This document shows positions 38,050 to 51,158 of a DNA stretch of 64,000 nt, piece after piece. The stretch is from contig NZ_JAHRVA010000001.1 of the NCBI RefSeq assembly GCF_019100495.1, positions 310,001 to 374,000 of the forward strand, written 5' to 3'. The DNA comes from Falsochrobactrum tianjinense (GTDB taxonomy: Bacteria > Pseudomonadota > Alphaproteobacteria > Rhizobiales > Rhizobiaceae). The notes under the pieces are model-generated. The model saw nothing but the letters and a program-made list of their open reading frames with translations. It searched no databases and was not told the DNA's origin. Within the stretch, counting starts at the first letter, position 1; each line of letters begins with the position of its first letter. A program made the position numbers and the translations under genes.

Positions 38050-39309
38050 ATGACGGCGGGGCAATGGAAACGACACTTGAAAGCTGCCTTCAGCCTTGCC
38101 GTGATCCTTGCGGTTCCGTCCGCTGCCGCAGCCTCCTCCAAAGTGCAAGTCGAGCGGCAATATCGCAACTGGATCGAAAGTGATCTCTGGACGGAAGCAA
38201 AAGCCGCTGGCGTGTCACGCGCCGTTTTTGATCAGGCTTTCGCTGGCGTATCGATCAACTGGAAGCTTCCCGATCTTGTTATTCCGGGCGAAAAGCCCAC
38301 GATACCGAAAGAGCAGAAACAGGCGGAATTCGGTGCGCCGGGCCGCTATTTCAATGCGAAGACCGTGGTCGCCGTCACCAGTGGCGGCAAGGCGCGGCTT
38401 GGGCAATATGCGGGCCTGCTTAAAAATATCGAACGGCGATTTGGTGTGCCCGGGCGGATCGTCCTTGCCATATGGGGCCGTGAATCCGGCTTCGGCACGG
38501 TGAAAATTCCCTATAATGCCTTTGAAGTGCTTGGCACCAAGGCGTTCATGGCGACCCGCAAGGAGATGTTTCGCGAGGAACTGATTGCGGCGCTCGAAAT
38601 CGCCTCGAAAGGCTATATTGATGCAAGCGTCATGAAAAGCTCATGGGCGGGCGCGCTCGGCCAGCCGCAATTCATGCCAAGTTCCTATCTGAAACACGCC
38701 GTCGATTTCGACGGCGACGGCAAGCGCGACATCTGGAATTCAGTGCCGGACACGCTCGCATCCATCGCCAATTATCTGCGCATCCATGGCTGGCAGAGCG
38801 GGCGCGACTGGGGCTTTGAGGTCAATGTACCGCAAAATATTTCCTGCTCTCTGGAAGGCCCCGATCAGGGCAAGACGCTCGCCGAATGGGCGAAGCTTGG
38901 CATTACCCGCATCAGCGGCAAGCCATTTCCGGCCAATGAACTGCGTGGGGAAGGGTTTCTCCTGATGCCCGCTGGCCGATATGGCCCGGCCTTTATCGTC
39001 ACGCCGAATTTCTATGTCCTCAAAGACTATAATATGAGCGATCTCTATGCGCTCTTCATCGGCCATGTCGGTGATCGCATTGCCTATGGCGCGGGTGATT
39101 TCCAGACCCGATGGGGCAATGTCGGTAGCATGTACCGCTCCGATATTCTTGCCATGCAGAAGCGCTTGCAGGCCCATGGCCATGATGTCGGCAAGGCCGA
39201 TGGCCTGCCTGGCTTCAAGACACGCCGCTCTATCGGCCTGTGGCAGACGCAGAACGGCACGGCGCCGACCTGCTTTCCGCAGCCGGAGCTTTTGAAGATT
39301 ATTCGCTGA
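38050..39309 (+). CDS. Lytic murein transglycosylase, MltB/GH103 family
   Basis: The product cuts the glycan strand of peptidoglycan to 1,6-anhydro ends. The 419-aa protein has a Sec signal peptide (LKAAFSLAVILAVPSAAAASS), so it is periplasmic; no lipobox Cys is present. The GH103 catalytic Glu is in IWGRESGFGTVK, and GALGQPQFMPSSYLKHAVDFDGDGKRDIWNS is the family core. The last 60 residues (MQKRLQAHGHDVGKADGLPGFKTRRSIGLWQ) form a peptidoglycan-binding domain. It starts 15 nt after recR. A strong convergent terminator follows. Confidence 0.9.
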   Translation: MTAGQWKRHLKAAFSLAVILAVPSAAAASSKVQVERQYRNWIESDLWTEAKAAGVSRAVFDQAFAGVSINWKLPDLVIPGEKPTIPKEQKQAEFGAPGRYFNAKTVVAVTSGGKARLGQYAGLLKNIERRFGVPGRIVLAIWGRESGFGTVKIPYNAFEVLGTKAFMATRKEMFREELIAALEIASKGYIDASVMKSSWAGALGQPQFMPSSYLKHAVDFDGDGKRDIWNSVPDTLASIANYLRIHGWQSGRDWGFEVNVPQNISCSLEGPDQGKTLAEWAKLGITRISGKPFPANELRGEGFLLMPAGRYGPAFIVTPNFYVLKDYNMSDLYALFIGHVGDRIAYGAGDFQTRWGNVGSMYRSDILAMQKRLQAHGHDVGKADGLPGFKTRRSIGLWQTQNGTAPTCFPQPELLKIIR

Positions 39310-39310
39310 G

Positions 39311-39343
39311 TTTGCGCCGGAAGCGGGCTGCTCCCGGCGCAAA
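39311..39343. terminator. Convergent terminator
   Basis: TTTGCGCCGG (39311-39320) pairs with CCGGCGCAAA (39334-39343), a perfect 10-bp stem between the transglycosylase and the dehydrogenase genes. Confidence 0.8.
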
Positions 39344-39348
39344 ATCAT

Positions 39349-40539
39349 TCATGCGGCTTTCGATATGATGCCGTGCGGATCAAGCACGAATTTTTTGGCA
39401 GCACCCTGATCGAAGCTCTCATAGCCCTGCGCGGCTTCTTCCAGAGAAATCACCTGCGCATTCACGATTTCAGCAATATTGAGCCGTCCATGCAGAATAG
39501 CCTGCATGAGTTGCCGGTTATATTTGAGCACCGGCGTCTGGCCGGTATGGAAGGATTGCGCCTTCGCCCAGCCAAGACCGAATCGCAGCGAGAGGCTCCC
39601 CTGCTTCGCGGCCTGATCCGTAGCGCCGGGATCTTCGGTCACATAAAGCCCAGGAATGCCGATAGAGCCTGCGGGCCGCGTGATTTCCATCATCTGGTTG
39701 AGAACGATGGCTGGCTGTTCGCCGCCGCTATGGCCGCGCGCTTCAAAGCCGACGGCGTCGATCGCGCTGTCCACTTCATTGCTGCCGGTCACTTCGGCAA
39801 CCATGTCGCCCAACCGGTCGCTGGCGGAAAGATCGATGGGTTCAAACCCGACCTTTCTGGCGTGTTCCAGCCGTTCCTTGTTGAAATCGCCGATCATCAC
39901 GACCGCCGCTCCCAAAATGCGCGCCGAGGCCGCGGCGGCAAGGCCAACCGGACCCGCACCTGCGACATAGACCACAGAGCCTACGCCCACCCCCGCCTTG
40001 ACCGCGCCGTGAAAGCCGGTCGGCAGAATATCGGACAGCATGGTCAGGTCGCGGATTTTCTCCATGGCCTGCTCGCGGTCGGGGAATTTGAGCAGATTGA
40101 AATCCGCATAGGGCACCATGACATAGCGCGCCTGTCCGCCGATCCAGCCGCCCATGTCGACATAGCCATAAGCCCCGCCTGCGCGTGATGGATTGACGGT
40201 GAGGCAGACGCCGGTGTCCTGCGATTTGCAGCAGCGGCAACGCCCGCAGGCCACATTGAACGGGACGGAAACAATATCGCCCACATCGAGCATTTCGACA
40301 TCGCTGCCCTTTTCGATGATTTCGCCGGTGATCTCGTGTCCAAGCACCAGACCTGGCATGGCGGTGGTGCGACCGCGCACCATATGCTGGTCGGAGCCGC
40401 AAATATTGGTTGAAATCACTTTCAGAATGACGGCGTGCTCAAGCTTGCGCCCGTCGGGTGCACTCAGCGCCGGATCATCAATATCGCGAACTTCGACTTT
40501 ACCGGGGCGCAAGTAGACGACGCCTCTGTTCCTGCTCAT
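39349..40539 (-). CDS. fdhA: Zinc alcohol dehydrogenase, glutathione-independent formaldehyde dehydrogenase type
   Basis: The product is an NAD-dependent medium-chain dehydrogenase of 396 aa. Catalytic zinc ligands are in NICGSDQHM and LGHEITGEI; the structural zinc lobe has CGRCRCCKSQDTGVC. The Rossmann motif is VAGAGPVGLAAAASA. The long, closely packed form with FNVACGRCRCC and SRAGGAYGYVDMGGW resembles Pseudomonas putida formaldehyde dismutase/dehydrogenase (FdhA), so formaldehyde is the likely substrate, by family inference. The ATG at 40539 follows GGAGGAGG. It converges with the upstream transglycosylase. Confidence 0.85.
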   Translation of the reverse strand: MSRNRGVVYLRPGKVEVRDIDDPALSAPDGRKLEHAVILKVISTNICGSDQHMVRGRTTAMPGLVLGHEITGEIIEKGSDVEMLDVGDIVSVPFNVACGRCRCCKSQDTGVCLTVNPSRAGGAYGYVDMGGWIGGQARYVMVPYADFNLLKFPDREQAMEKIRDLTMLSDILPTGFHGAVKAGVGVGSVVYVAGAGPVGLAAAASARILGAAVVMIGDFNKERLEHARKVGFEPIDLSASDRLGDMVAEVTGSNEVDSAIDAVGFEARGHSGGEQPAIVLNQMMEITRPAGSIGIPGLYVTEDPGATDQAAKQGSLSLRFGLGWAKAQSFHTGQTPVLKYNRQLMQAILHGRLNIAEIVNAQVISLEEAAQGYESFDQGAAKKFVLDPHGIISKAA

Positions 40540-40671
40540 GTCTGCCTCCTCCATATCGACGGCACAGGCCGCTTCGGGCCGGTGCGGTGGGTCGAAAATC
40601 CGGGTAAGCTCCTCCCCGGTGCGGCCAGCCTACAGCGCTTGCTCGCCCGGCAGCAGTTCTGTGCGCGACAT

Positions 40672-41556
40672 CTACGCTTCGTTGAGAAGCATATTGGCGA
40701 AAGATTGCAGCGCCCTGGTCCGGTAGCGCTTATTATGCATGAGCATGAGAAACTGGCGCTGGGGCAGGGGAAAATCGGCGTGCATCAATGTTCCCGCCGC
40801 CAGATACGGCGCCGCCACCAGTTCGGATATGGCGGTCGCATAATTGCCCGAGCGCACGGCGGAACAGATGGCCTCGTTGGAGGGCAATTGCAGCGCAATG
40901 TTGAGCCGCGAGGGATTGTAGCCCGCAGCGCGCATTGCGTCCTCGAATACGCTGCGCGTACCCGAACCATGCTCACGCAGGATCCATTGCCCGGCGAACA
41001 GATCGTCCCATTTCAGCTGGCTTTTCCCGCTCCATTGATGATCGGGCCGCGTGACCACGATCAATCGATCTGCACCTATCTTGCTCAGCCACAGGGAAGG
41101 AGCTTGCACCGCGCCCTCGACAAGGCCGATATCCGCAAGCCCTTTCTGGGTAGCTTCGGTCACACTTTCCGTATTGCCAAGCGTCAGGTGCACATCGATC
41201 AGCGGGTGAGTGGCGTGGAACTGCGCCAGATAGGGCGGCAGCCAGTAGCTGGCGATGGTCTGGCTGGCATGAATGGCGAGAATGCCGCGCTTGCCGCCGC
41301 CAAGTTCGGACAGCATCCGCTCGGTGGCCTGCGCATGGGCAAGCGTTGCGCGCGCTTCATCGAGAAACAGCCGCCCTTCGCCGGTCAGTTCAATACGCCG
41401 TCCAATGCGGTTGAACAGCATCGCCCCGTAGCGCTCTTCAAGATTGCGAATCGCTGAGCTGACCGCAGAAGGAGTCAAATGCAGGGCTTCCGAAGCGCGC
41501 GTCAAATGCTCGCGTTGGGCCACTTCGATGAAAATACGCAATTGTTCCAGTGTCAT
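40672..41556 (-). CDS. LysR-family regulator next to yeiH
   Basis: The product is a 294-aa LysR-type transcription factor. The N-terminal winged helix is MTLEQLRIFIEVAQREHLTRASEALHLTPSAVSSAIRNLEERYGAMLFNRIGRR, followed by a linker helix and a periplasmic-binding-like effector domain. It is divergent from the YeiH transporter with a 113-nt shared control region, the standard layout in which a LysR protein regulates its neighbour; E. coli pairs yeiE and yeiH in the same way. The effector cannot be read from sequence. Confidence 0.9.
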   Translation of the reverse strand: MTLEQLRIFIEVAQREHLTRASEALHLTPSAVSSAIRNLEERYGAMLFNRIGRRIELTGEGRLFLDEARATLAHAQATERMLSELGGGKRGILAIHASQTIASYWLPPYLAQFHATHPLIDVHLTLGNTESVTEATQKGLADIGLVEGAVQAPSLWLSKIGADRLIVVTRPDHQWSGKSQLKWDDLFAGQWILREHGSGTRSVFEDAMRAAGYNPSRLNIALQLPSNEAICSAVRSGNYATAISELVAAPYLAAGTLMHADFPLPQRQFLMLMHNKRYRTRALQSFANMLLNEA

Positions 41557-41669
41557 GACGGTAATCGTTCGATTTTATCTAATGGATTGTGCCATATTAT
41601 GCGATGGAATGAACAGAAGAAGTAGGGCATCAGATTGGAAAATATTTCTGAAGATGGAATACATTCCTG

Positions 41670-42689
41670 ATGCGAATTCTAAATAATCCAAAAATCCAGA
41701 CGATTCTTCCTGGTCTGGCGCTTAGCGTCGCCGTGTCGGCTGTTGCTGTTGGCCTTGAGAAGATCGAGGAACATTATGCCGGGCGAGCCTGGCTTGAGGC
41801 GCTGGTGCTGGCCATTCTTCTGGGAACCGCCGTGCGAACCTTCCTGCGGCCGGGAAAGCACTTCAGTAAGGGTATTAGTTTCTCCGCCAAGCCCTTGCTG
41901 GAGGTCGCCGTGGTGCTTCTGGGTGCTTCGATCAGCGCAAGTGCCGTGATTTCCGCCGGGCCGGGGCTGATTCTTGGCATTGCAGGCGTGGTGACGGTGG
42001 CGATCCTGTCGAGCTACGGCATTGGTCGCCTGCTGAAGCTGCCGCACCGTATGGCGGTGCTGGTCGCCTGCGGCAATTCCATTTGCGGAAATTCAGCTAT
42101 CGCGGCCACGGCACCTGTTATTGGCGCGGGCAGCGAGGACGTTGCGGCATCCATTGCATTCACGGCAATTCTGGGCGTGGTCGTGGTGCTGCTCTTGCCC
42201 TTGCTGGTGCCGCTCCTGGGGCTTTCGCATACGCAATATGGCGTTCTGGCCGGGCTGACCGTCTATGCCGTGCCGCAGGTTTTGGCCGCAACTGCACCGG
42301 TGGCGACCATCAGCGTCCAGCTTGGCACACTGGTCAAGCTGGTTCGCGTGTTGATGCTCGGCCCTGTGATACTGGCGCTTGCGCTTGTTGCCGGAAACAA
42401 GACAGCCAGTGCCAAGCCGGGCTTTTTTCAGCTCGTTCCCTGGTTCATCATCGGTTTTCTCGGCATGATGGCCCTGCATTCTCTGCATCTGATACCGGAA
42501 GCTGTTCTGCCCGGCATTCAGTATACCTCGACTTTGCTCACCATCATTTCCATGGCAGCACTTGGCCTCGGCGTCGATATCCGTTCCGTGGCGCAGGCAG
42601 GCGGACGGGTTACACTGACCGCCGTGCTCTCGCTGGTGGTGCTCGGTATCATCAGTCTCGGCCTGATCTTTATGCTTGGCGTAGTGTGA
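41670..42689 (+). CDS. YeiH/UPF0324 membrane transporter (putative sulfate exporter)
   Basis: The product is an inner-membrane protein of 339 aa with about 10 hydrophobic segments. Conserved UPF0324 features are LLEVAVVLLGASISA, VACGNSICGNSAIAATAPVIGA and TVYAVPQVLAATAP. Family members are annotated as putative sulfate exporters; that function is weakly supported. A LysR gene lies divergent. It ends 54 nt before a strong terminator that it shares with rpsA. Confidence 0.82.
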   Translation: MRILNNPKIQTILPGLALSVAVSAVAVGLEKIEEHYAGRAWLEALVLAILLGTAVRTFLRPGKHFSKGISFSAKPLLEVAVVLLGASISASAVISAGPGLILGIAGVVTVAILSSYGIGRLLKLPHRMAVLVACGNSICGNSAIAATAPVIGAGSEDVAASIAFTAILGVVVVLLLPLLVPLLGLSHTQYGVLAGLTVYAVPQVLAATAPVATISVQLGTLVKLVRVLMLGPVILALALVAGNKTASAKPGFFQLVPWFIIGFLGMMALHSLHLIPEAVLPGIQYTSTLLTIISMAALGLGVDIRSVAQAGGRVTLTAVLSLVVLGIISLGLIFMLGVV

Positions 42690-42743
42690 TGTGACGGGAC
42701 ACATGCGAAGACGGCGGTGAGTTTCAGCCTTCCGCGGATACGA

Positions 42744-42769
42744 AAAAGCCCGGCGTGAGCCGGGCTTTT
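42744..42769. terminator. Bidirectional terminator between yeiH-like gene and rpsA
   Basis: AAAAGCCCGGC (42744-42754) pairs with GCCGGGCTTTT (42759-42769) with a GTGA loop. Confidence 0.9.
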
Positions 42770-42794
42770 CCATGTTCGATTGAAGAGGAAAAGA

Positions 42795-44495
42795 TTAGTT
42801 CTTTTCCTGCTTCTTCAGGGCAGCGCCGAGAATGTCGCCGAGCGAAGCGCCGGAGTCGGTCGAACCGTACTGCGCGACTGCTTCCTTTTCTTCGGCGATT
42901 TCGAGCGCCTTGATCGAGACCTGCAGCTTGCGGGTCTTCTTGTCGAAGGCGATGACGCGGGCGTCGACCTTCTGACCGACCGTGAAGCGCTCCGGACGCT
43001 GCTCGTCGCGGTCACGCGACAGATCCGAACGGCGGATGAAGCTGTCGAGGTCGTGATCGATCAGGCGCACTTCAAGGCCACCATCGGTAACGGCGGACAC
43101 TTCGCAGGTGACGACGGCGTTTTTGCGCAGTTCGCCGGAAGCGGCTGCTTCGCCGACCTTGTCGCCGGAAAGCTGCTTAATGCCGAGCGAGATGCGTTCC
43201 TTCTCGATATCGACATCGAGAACGACAGCCTTGACCACTTCGCCCTTGTTATACTCTTCGATGACCTGTTCGCCCGGACGGTTCCAGTCGAGATCGGAGA
43301 GATGGACCATGCCGTCAACGTCGCCGTCGAGGCCGATGAACAGGCCGAATTCGGTCTTGTTCTTGACTTCGCCTTCAACAACGGTGCCGGTTGGGTACTT
43401 GTCGGCAAAGGTCGTCCACGGATTGTCGAGGGTCTGCTTGAGACCGAGCGAGATACGGCGCTTGACCGGATCAACTTCGAGCACAACGACTTCGACTTCC
43501 TGCGTGGTGGAAAGAATCTTGCCCGGATGGACGTTCTTCTTGGTCCACGACATTTCGGAAACGTGGATGAGGCCTTCGATGCCCGGCTCGATTTCGACGA
43601 ACGCACCGTAGTCGGTGATGTTCGTAACGGTGCCGGTGATCTTTTTGCCGATCGGGTACTTGGCGCCGATGCCATCCCACGGATCGCTCTCAAGCTGCTT
43701 CATGCCGAGCGAGATACGATGGGTTTCCTGATTGATGCGGATGATCTGCACCTTGACCGTCTGGCCGATGGTGAGGATTTCCGAAGGATGGTTGACACGA
43801 CGCCATGCCATATCGGTGACGTGCAGCAGACCGTCAATGCCGCCGAGATCGACGAACGCACCATAATCGGTGATGTTCTTGACGACGCCTTCAACGACCT
43901 GGCCTTCTTCGAGGTTCTGGACGATTTCCGAACGCTGTTCCGCACGGCTTTCTTCAAGAACGGTACGGCGCGAGACGACGATATTGCCGCGGCGCTTGTC
44001 CATCTTGAGGATTTCGAACGGCTGCGGGACGTGCATGAGCGGGGTGACGTCGCGGATCGGACGAATATCGACCTGGCTGCGCGGCAGGAAGGCGACAGCG
44101 CCGTCGAGATCGACGGTGAACCCACCCTTGACCTGGTTGAAGATGACGCCGTCGACGCGCTCGCCATTGGCGAACTTCTGCTCGAGCTTGCCCCAGCTTT
44201 CTTCGCGGCGAGCCTTTTCGCGCGACAGAACAGCTTCGCCAAGTGCGTTTTCGATGCGCTCGACGTAAACTTCAACTTCGTCGCCCGGCTTCATCGAGCC
44301 GTCTTTGCCCTTCGCGCCAAATTCCTTCAGCGGTACGCGACCTTCGACCTTGAGACCAGCATCAATGATTGCCATGTCTTTTTCGATGGCAACGATGCGA
44401 CCCTTTACAACATAACCTTCTGCAAGGTCATTATTGGCAAAGGATTCGGCCAGCAGGGACTCGAAATCTGCGAGGGAGGGATTGAATTCTGACAT
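42795..44495 (-). CDS. rpsA: 30S ribosomal protein S1
   Basis: S1 binds mRNA leaders to start translation. The 566-aa protein has six S1 repeats; the third to fifth are the clearest (GVVKNITDYGAFVDLGGIDGLLHVTDM, GTVTNITDYGAFVEIEPGIEGLIHVSEM, GEVKNKTEFGLFIGLDGDVDGMVHLSDL). The sixth is followed by a short tail ending LGAALKKQEKN. The ATG at 44495 follows AGGAG. The opposite strand is open for almost the whole length, which only reflects codon bias. cmk lies upstream in the same direction. Confidence 0.97.
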   Translation of the reverse strand: MSEFNPSLADFESLLAESFANNDLAEGYVVKGRIVAIEKDMAIIDAGLKVEGRVPLKEFGAKGKDGSMKPGDEVEVYVERIENALGEAVLSREKARREESWGKLEQKFANGERVDGVIFNQVKGGFTVDLDGAVAFLPRSQVDIRPIRDVTPLMHVPQPFEILKMDKRRGNIVVSRRTVLEESRAEQRSEIVQNLEEGQVVEGVVKNITDYGAFVDLGGIDGLLHVTDMAWRRVNHPSEILTIGQTVKVQIIRINQETHRISLGMKQLESDPWDGIGAKYPIGKKITGTVTNITDYGAFVEIEPGIEGLIHVSEMSWTKKNVHPGKILSTTQEVEVVVLEVDPVKRRISLGLKQTLDNPWTTFADKYPTGTVVEGEVKNKTEFGLFIGLDGDVDGMVHLSDLDWNRPGEQVIEEYNKGEVVKAVVLDVDIEKERISLGIKQLSGDKVGEAAASGELRKNAVVTCEVSAVTDGGLEVRLIDHDLDSFIRRSDLSRDRDEQRPERFTVGQKVDARVIAFDKKTRKLQVSIKALEIAEEKEAVAQYGSTDSGASLGDILGAALKKQEKN

Positions 44496-44714
44496 GAATA
44501 CTCCTGATGCATCCGGGTTGAAACCATATCGGATGCGGCGCCGGGGGTTAGTGTTACATTGTATCTTTCTTCGGTTCCGTCCCGTGGGACTATCCGGCGC
44601 GTGGAACGCGAAGTCAGATTATTGAATATAAGTGCTGCCTATATAGGGCCGCACTCGAAATTATCCAGTATTCTCGCACATAATCCGGCCCGAAAAGCCT
44701 TCTGGCCTTCGGGA

Positions 44715-46714
<2,000 letters not shown>

Positions 46715-46847
46715 TCACTGTCTCATTTTTGGCGTATTCTACGCCGGGATTGAAGAAAGCGGAGCTTCCCTAGCACAGGAATAATGTGGGGTCATCCGCG
46801 AATGCACCTTTTGAGAGGTTGCAAGTGAGTAGAAAGAGTCTTTAGCT

Positions 46848-46877
46848 TTGACAAAAGCTGCAAATTGCGTTTATGCA
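46848..46877 (+). promoter_or_regulatory. Promoter candidate for the TIGR02300 gene
   Basis: TTGACA (46848-46853) is a perfect -35 box and TATGCA (46872-46877) a fair -10, spaced by 18 nt. The leader to the start codon would be about 125 nt. The region 46709-47008 otherwise holds only the aroA upstream side and no gene. Confidence 0.5.
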
Positions 46878-47008
46878 CCGGGCAACACCGTAAGGCGCGT
46901 CTTAATTGCATGGCAGGCGCGATTTTTGAATGAATTTATCCCCCGTATGAATAAAGTAGCGTGGACCGCTGCGGGCGCAACGGGGAACCCAGAGTAACGA
47001 GGCTAAAC

Positions 47009-47395
47009 GTGGCAAAACCTGAACTTGGTACCAAACGCATCGATCCGGAAACGGGCAAGAAGTTTTACGACCTCAATCGTGATCCGATCATTTCGCCCTA
47101 TACCGGCATTTCCTATCCGCGGTCCTATTTCGAAGCGACCGTAGCGGAAAGCCGTGCGGCAGAAGAAGACACGGAAGAGGAAGAACTGGATACGGCGCTC
47201 GAAAAGCCGGAATTCGTCTCTCTCGAAGATGCGGATGAGGAAGCCAAGGGCGGCGAGGATCTGCCCGAGATCGATGACGATGTCGATCTGGGCGACGATG
47301 ACGCGGATACTTTCCTCGAAGAAGAGGAAGATGAGGACGACGACGTTTCGGGTATTCTGGGCGGCGGTGTCGGCAGCGACGAAGAAGACGTCTGA
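47009..47395 (+). CDS. Acidic TIGR02300-family protein
   Basis: The product is 128 aa, an alphaproteobacterial protein of unknown function placed in TIGR02300. The conserved N-terminus AKPELGTKRIDPETGKKFYDLNRDPIISPYTGISYPRSYFE looks like a small zinc-less ribbon (the related FYDLNRDPxxSPYTG motif is diagnostic). The rest is strongly acidic (DLPEIDDDVDLGDDDADTFLEEEEDEDDD), low complexity and probably disordered. The GTG at 47009 is the start; longer upstream frame has no family support. It shares the intergenic region with aroA. No role is known. Confidence 0.8.
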   Translation: MAKPELGTKRIDPETGKKFYDLNRDPIISPYTGISYPRSYFEATVAESRAAEEDTEEEELDTALEKPEFVSLEDADEEAKGGEDLPEIDDDVDLGDDDADTFLEEEEDEDDDVSGILGGGVGSDEEDV

Positions 47396-47423
47396 TCTGA
47401 TCGTATGTTAGTCGCAGAAATCA

Positions 47424-47448
47424 CAAGGCGGCCCATTGGGCTGCCTTG
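47424..47448 (+). terminator. Hairpin after the TIGR02300 gene
   Basis: A 11-bp stem with one G-T pair (CAAGGCGGCCC with GGGCTGCCTTG, 3-nt loop) is followed by a weak T-rich stretch. Confidence 0.6.
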
Positions 47449-47633
47449 TTGCGTTTGTAGTTCGGAAGCTGCAATTTTTGTGCTTTGTCGGCGATATGCG
47501 GACAATCGGCAAATTATTTTGCGCGCGGACACAAGAGTTGCGATTTAGCTCTTGATCTTCTGCCAAACGCCATTTAATAAGCCGCCACATCGGGCAGCAA
47601 GTTCTGCCTGACCCGCCTCGCAAGAGGTCTGAT

Positions 47634-47709
47634 GGGGCCATAGCTCAGCTGGGAGAGCGCCTGCATGGCATGCAGGAGGTCAGCGGTTCGATCCCGCTTG
47701 GCTCCACCA
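47634..47709 (+). tRNA. tRNA-Ala (anticodon GGC)
   Basis: The 76-nt sequence folds into a full cloverleaf: acceptor GGGGCCA with TGGCTCC (one G-U), D-arm GCTCAGCTGGGAGAGC, anticodon stem CCTGC/GCAGG with loop ATGGCAT, T-arm with GGTTCGATCC, and encoded CCA at the 3' end. Anticodon GGC reads GCC and GCU alanine codons. Confidence 0.97.
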
Positions 47710-47818
47710 AATTCCCCCAAGAATACAATAAAATCCGTCGTTTTATTCCGTTGTCCATGGCGTCAGCCTGCAATGCGGATGCGTGATTGTCGGAATAGGC
47801 TCTAGCTTCTGTTTTAAC

Positions 47819-47857
47819 GCGCATCCCGAACACCGCTTCACACTTTTCGGGATGCGC
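47819..47857. repeat. Palindromic intergenic repeat, Rhizobiales type
   Basis: GCGCATCCCGAA (47819-47830) and TTCGGGATGCGC (47846-47857) are perfect inverted repeats around a 15-nt spacer containing ACCGCTTCACAC. The CATCCCGAA...CCGCTTCACAC...TTCGGGATG pattern matches a short palindromic element I recall as abundant between genes of Brucella, Ochrobactrum and rhizobia. It lies between tRNA-Ala and the acyltransferase gene. Confidence 0.65.
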
Positions 47858-47924
47858 TCCAGGATTCACTCGACTTTCTTGGAGAAGTTGTTAGGAGAAA
47901 AAGAAACAATTTTGTGATGTTGAT

Positions 47925-49049
47925 ATGCAAAGACTCCCGGATTTCGACGGCTTACGCTTCGTTCTATGCTTGGGAATAGCAGCTTTTCATTATTCGTTCA
48001 GAGTGCCGGTCGGGAATGAAACAATAACATCTGTTATTTTACGGTTCTCTTATTTTACGGACATCTTTTTTATTGTGTCGGGGCTGTTTCTGGCGCGGCG
48101 TCGGAACCATGTGTGGAACTGGCGCTCCTACATCGCCTTTGTGGCCAAGCGTCTGGCTCGTATCTATCCGTTGCATTTAATGGCGTTCTCGGGTTTCGCG
48201 CTGATATCCATCCTGACCGCTTACGGCCTGCTCCATCCTAATGTGTTGCCGGATATGAGTTTGAAAAATGCATTTACGCAGTTGTTTCTGATTCACAGCT
48301 GGGGGGTCGGAAAGACCTTTTCCTACAATTATGTGAGCTGGTCGCTGAGTGCTTTGTTTCTGATGTATCTGAGTTTTCCGTTATTTGACGTTCTGAGCAA
48401 ACGCTTTGGCGGACGCATCCTCGCCGCCGTGATCGTTTCTTTGATAGGAGGGGAGCTTCTGGCTCAATGGATGGGGGCGCCATCCATTACACGTGCGCAG
48501 TTTGCGGATATCGGTGTGGTGCGTGTGCTGCCGTCGTTTCTGTTTGGCATGTGGCTCGCCAGACAGAAGCACCGCATTCTGCCCCCGCAGTTGATCCAGT
48601 TCGGCCTTGTTGCGTGCACACTGGTTTTCGTATTTTACGAGCCGTCCCATTCCGCTGGGGATGCTCCGACCCTGGAAGGGCCGTCGAGACTGGCGTTTCT
48701 CTACCTTTTTACGTTTCTTTTTTATGTTGCCAGCGCGCAGTCGGTCTATACGCCGCTGCAATGGCCTGGCTTCGCACCGCTCTCGCGCTACAGTTTCGGC
48801 ATATTCATTATGCATCCCCTGGTCGGTCTTTTCTTTTTCAATGCATTACCGTCATCCTGGGGGCATGGCGTCGCCGGTGCATTGTTATTGATCGCGACAG
48901 GTGTTGCCGTGAGCGTTCTGGTAGCCGCCATTTCGTGGAAAGTTTTCGAGAGTCCCGTCAATCGCTGGCTTGTCGCCAGAATTGAGGCATGGCTCAAGCG
49001 CACGCACAATCCGGAAGTGCAGCCGGTCTCCTCCACCAATTCCGCCTGA
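47925..49049 (+). CDS. Acyltransferase-3 (OafA/YrhL) family membrane protein
   Basis: The product is an inner-membrane O-acyltransferase of 374 aa with about 10 helices, the class that acetylates or succinylates polysaccharides and lipids. The family signature R-x10-H is R11/H22 in FDGLRFVLCLGIAAFHYSF, and KRLARIYPLHL carries the R-x-Y-P motif. Its 5' part is visibly more AT-rich and uses rarer codons than its neighbours, and it sits alone beside tRNA-Ala, which fits acquisition by transfer. The substrate is unknown; surface polysaccharide is a guess from the family. No ribosome-binding site stands out beyond AGGAGAAAAAG. Confidence 0.82.
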   Translation: MQRLPDFDGLRFVLCLGIAAFHYSFRVPVGNETITSVILRFSYFTDIFFIVSGLFLARRRNHVWNWRSYIAFVAKRLARIYPLHLMAFSGFALISILTAYGLLHPNVLPDMSLKNAFTQLFLIHSWGVGKTFSYNYVSWSLSALFLMYLSFPLFDVLSKRFGGRILAAVIVSLIGGELLAQWMGAPSITRAQFADIGVVRVLPSFLFGMWLARQKHRILPPQLIQFGLVACTLVFVFYEPSHSAGDAPTLEGPSRLAFLYLFTFLFYVASAQSVYTPLQWPGFAPLSRYSFGIFIMHPLVGLFFFNALPSSWGHGVAGALLLIATGVAVSVLVAAISWKVFESPVNRWLVARIEAWLKRTHNPEVQPVSSTNSA

Positions 49050-49169
49050 TGCGGCGCATTGTTCGATGCTGGCCGGGAAAAGCATGGACGTATTGGAAAC
49101 TCTCTTCTAGAAAACCATGATGGTGCTGGCTGGGACAGGAACTGGCGCCAATTGATTCTGGGAGGAACG

Positions 49170-51158
<1,989 letters not shown>

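Noticed and set aside
42780-44492. 570-codon open frame antisense to rpsA
   Set aside because: It mirrors the S1 gene exactly; its length comes from the codon bias of rpsA. No family resemblance or ribosome-binding site.
47009-47395. Acidic repeat region as a separate low-complexity feature
   Set aside because: The frame and family N-terminus show it is simply the tail of the TIGR02300-type protein.
47634-49169. att-type direct repeat of the tRNA-Ala 3' end
   Set aside because: The 3' sequence of the tRNA was looked for in the following 1.5 kb by eye and no second copy was found, so integration at the tRNA is not shown.
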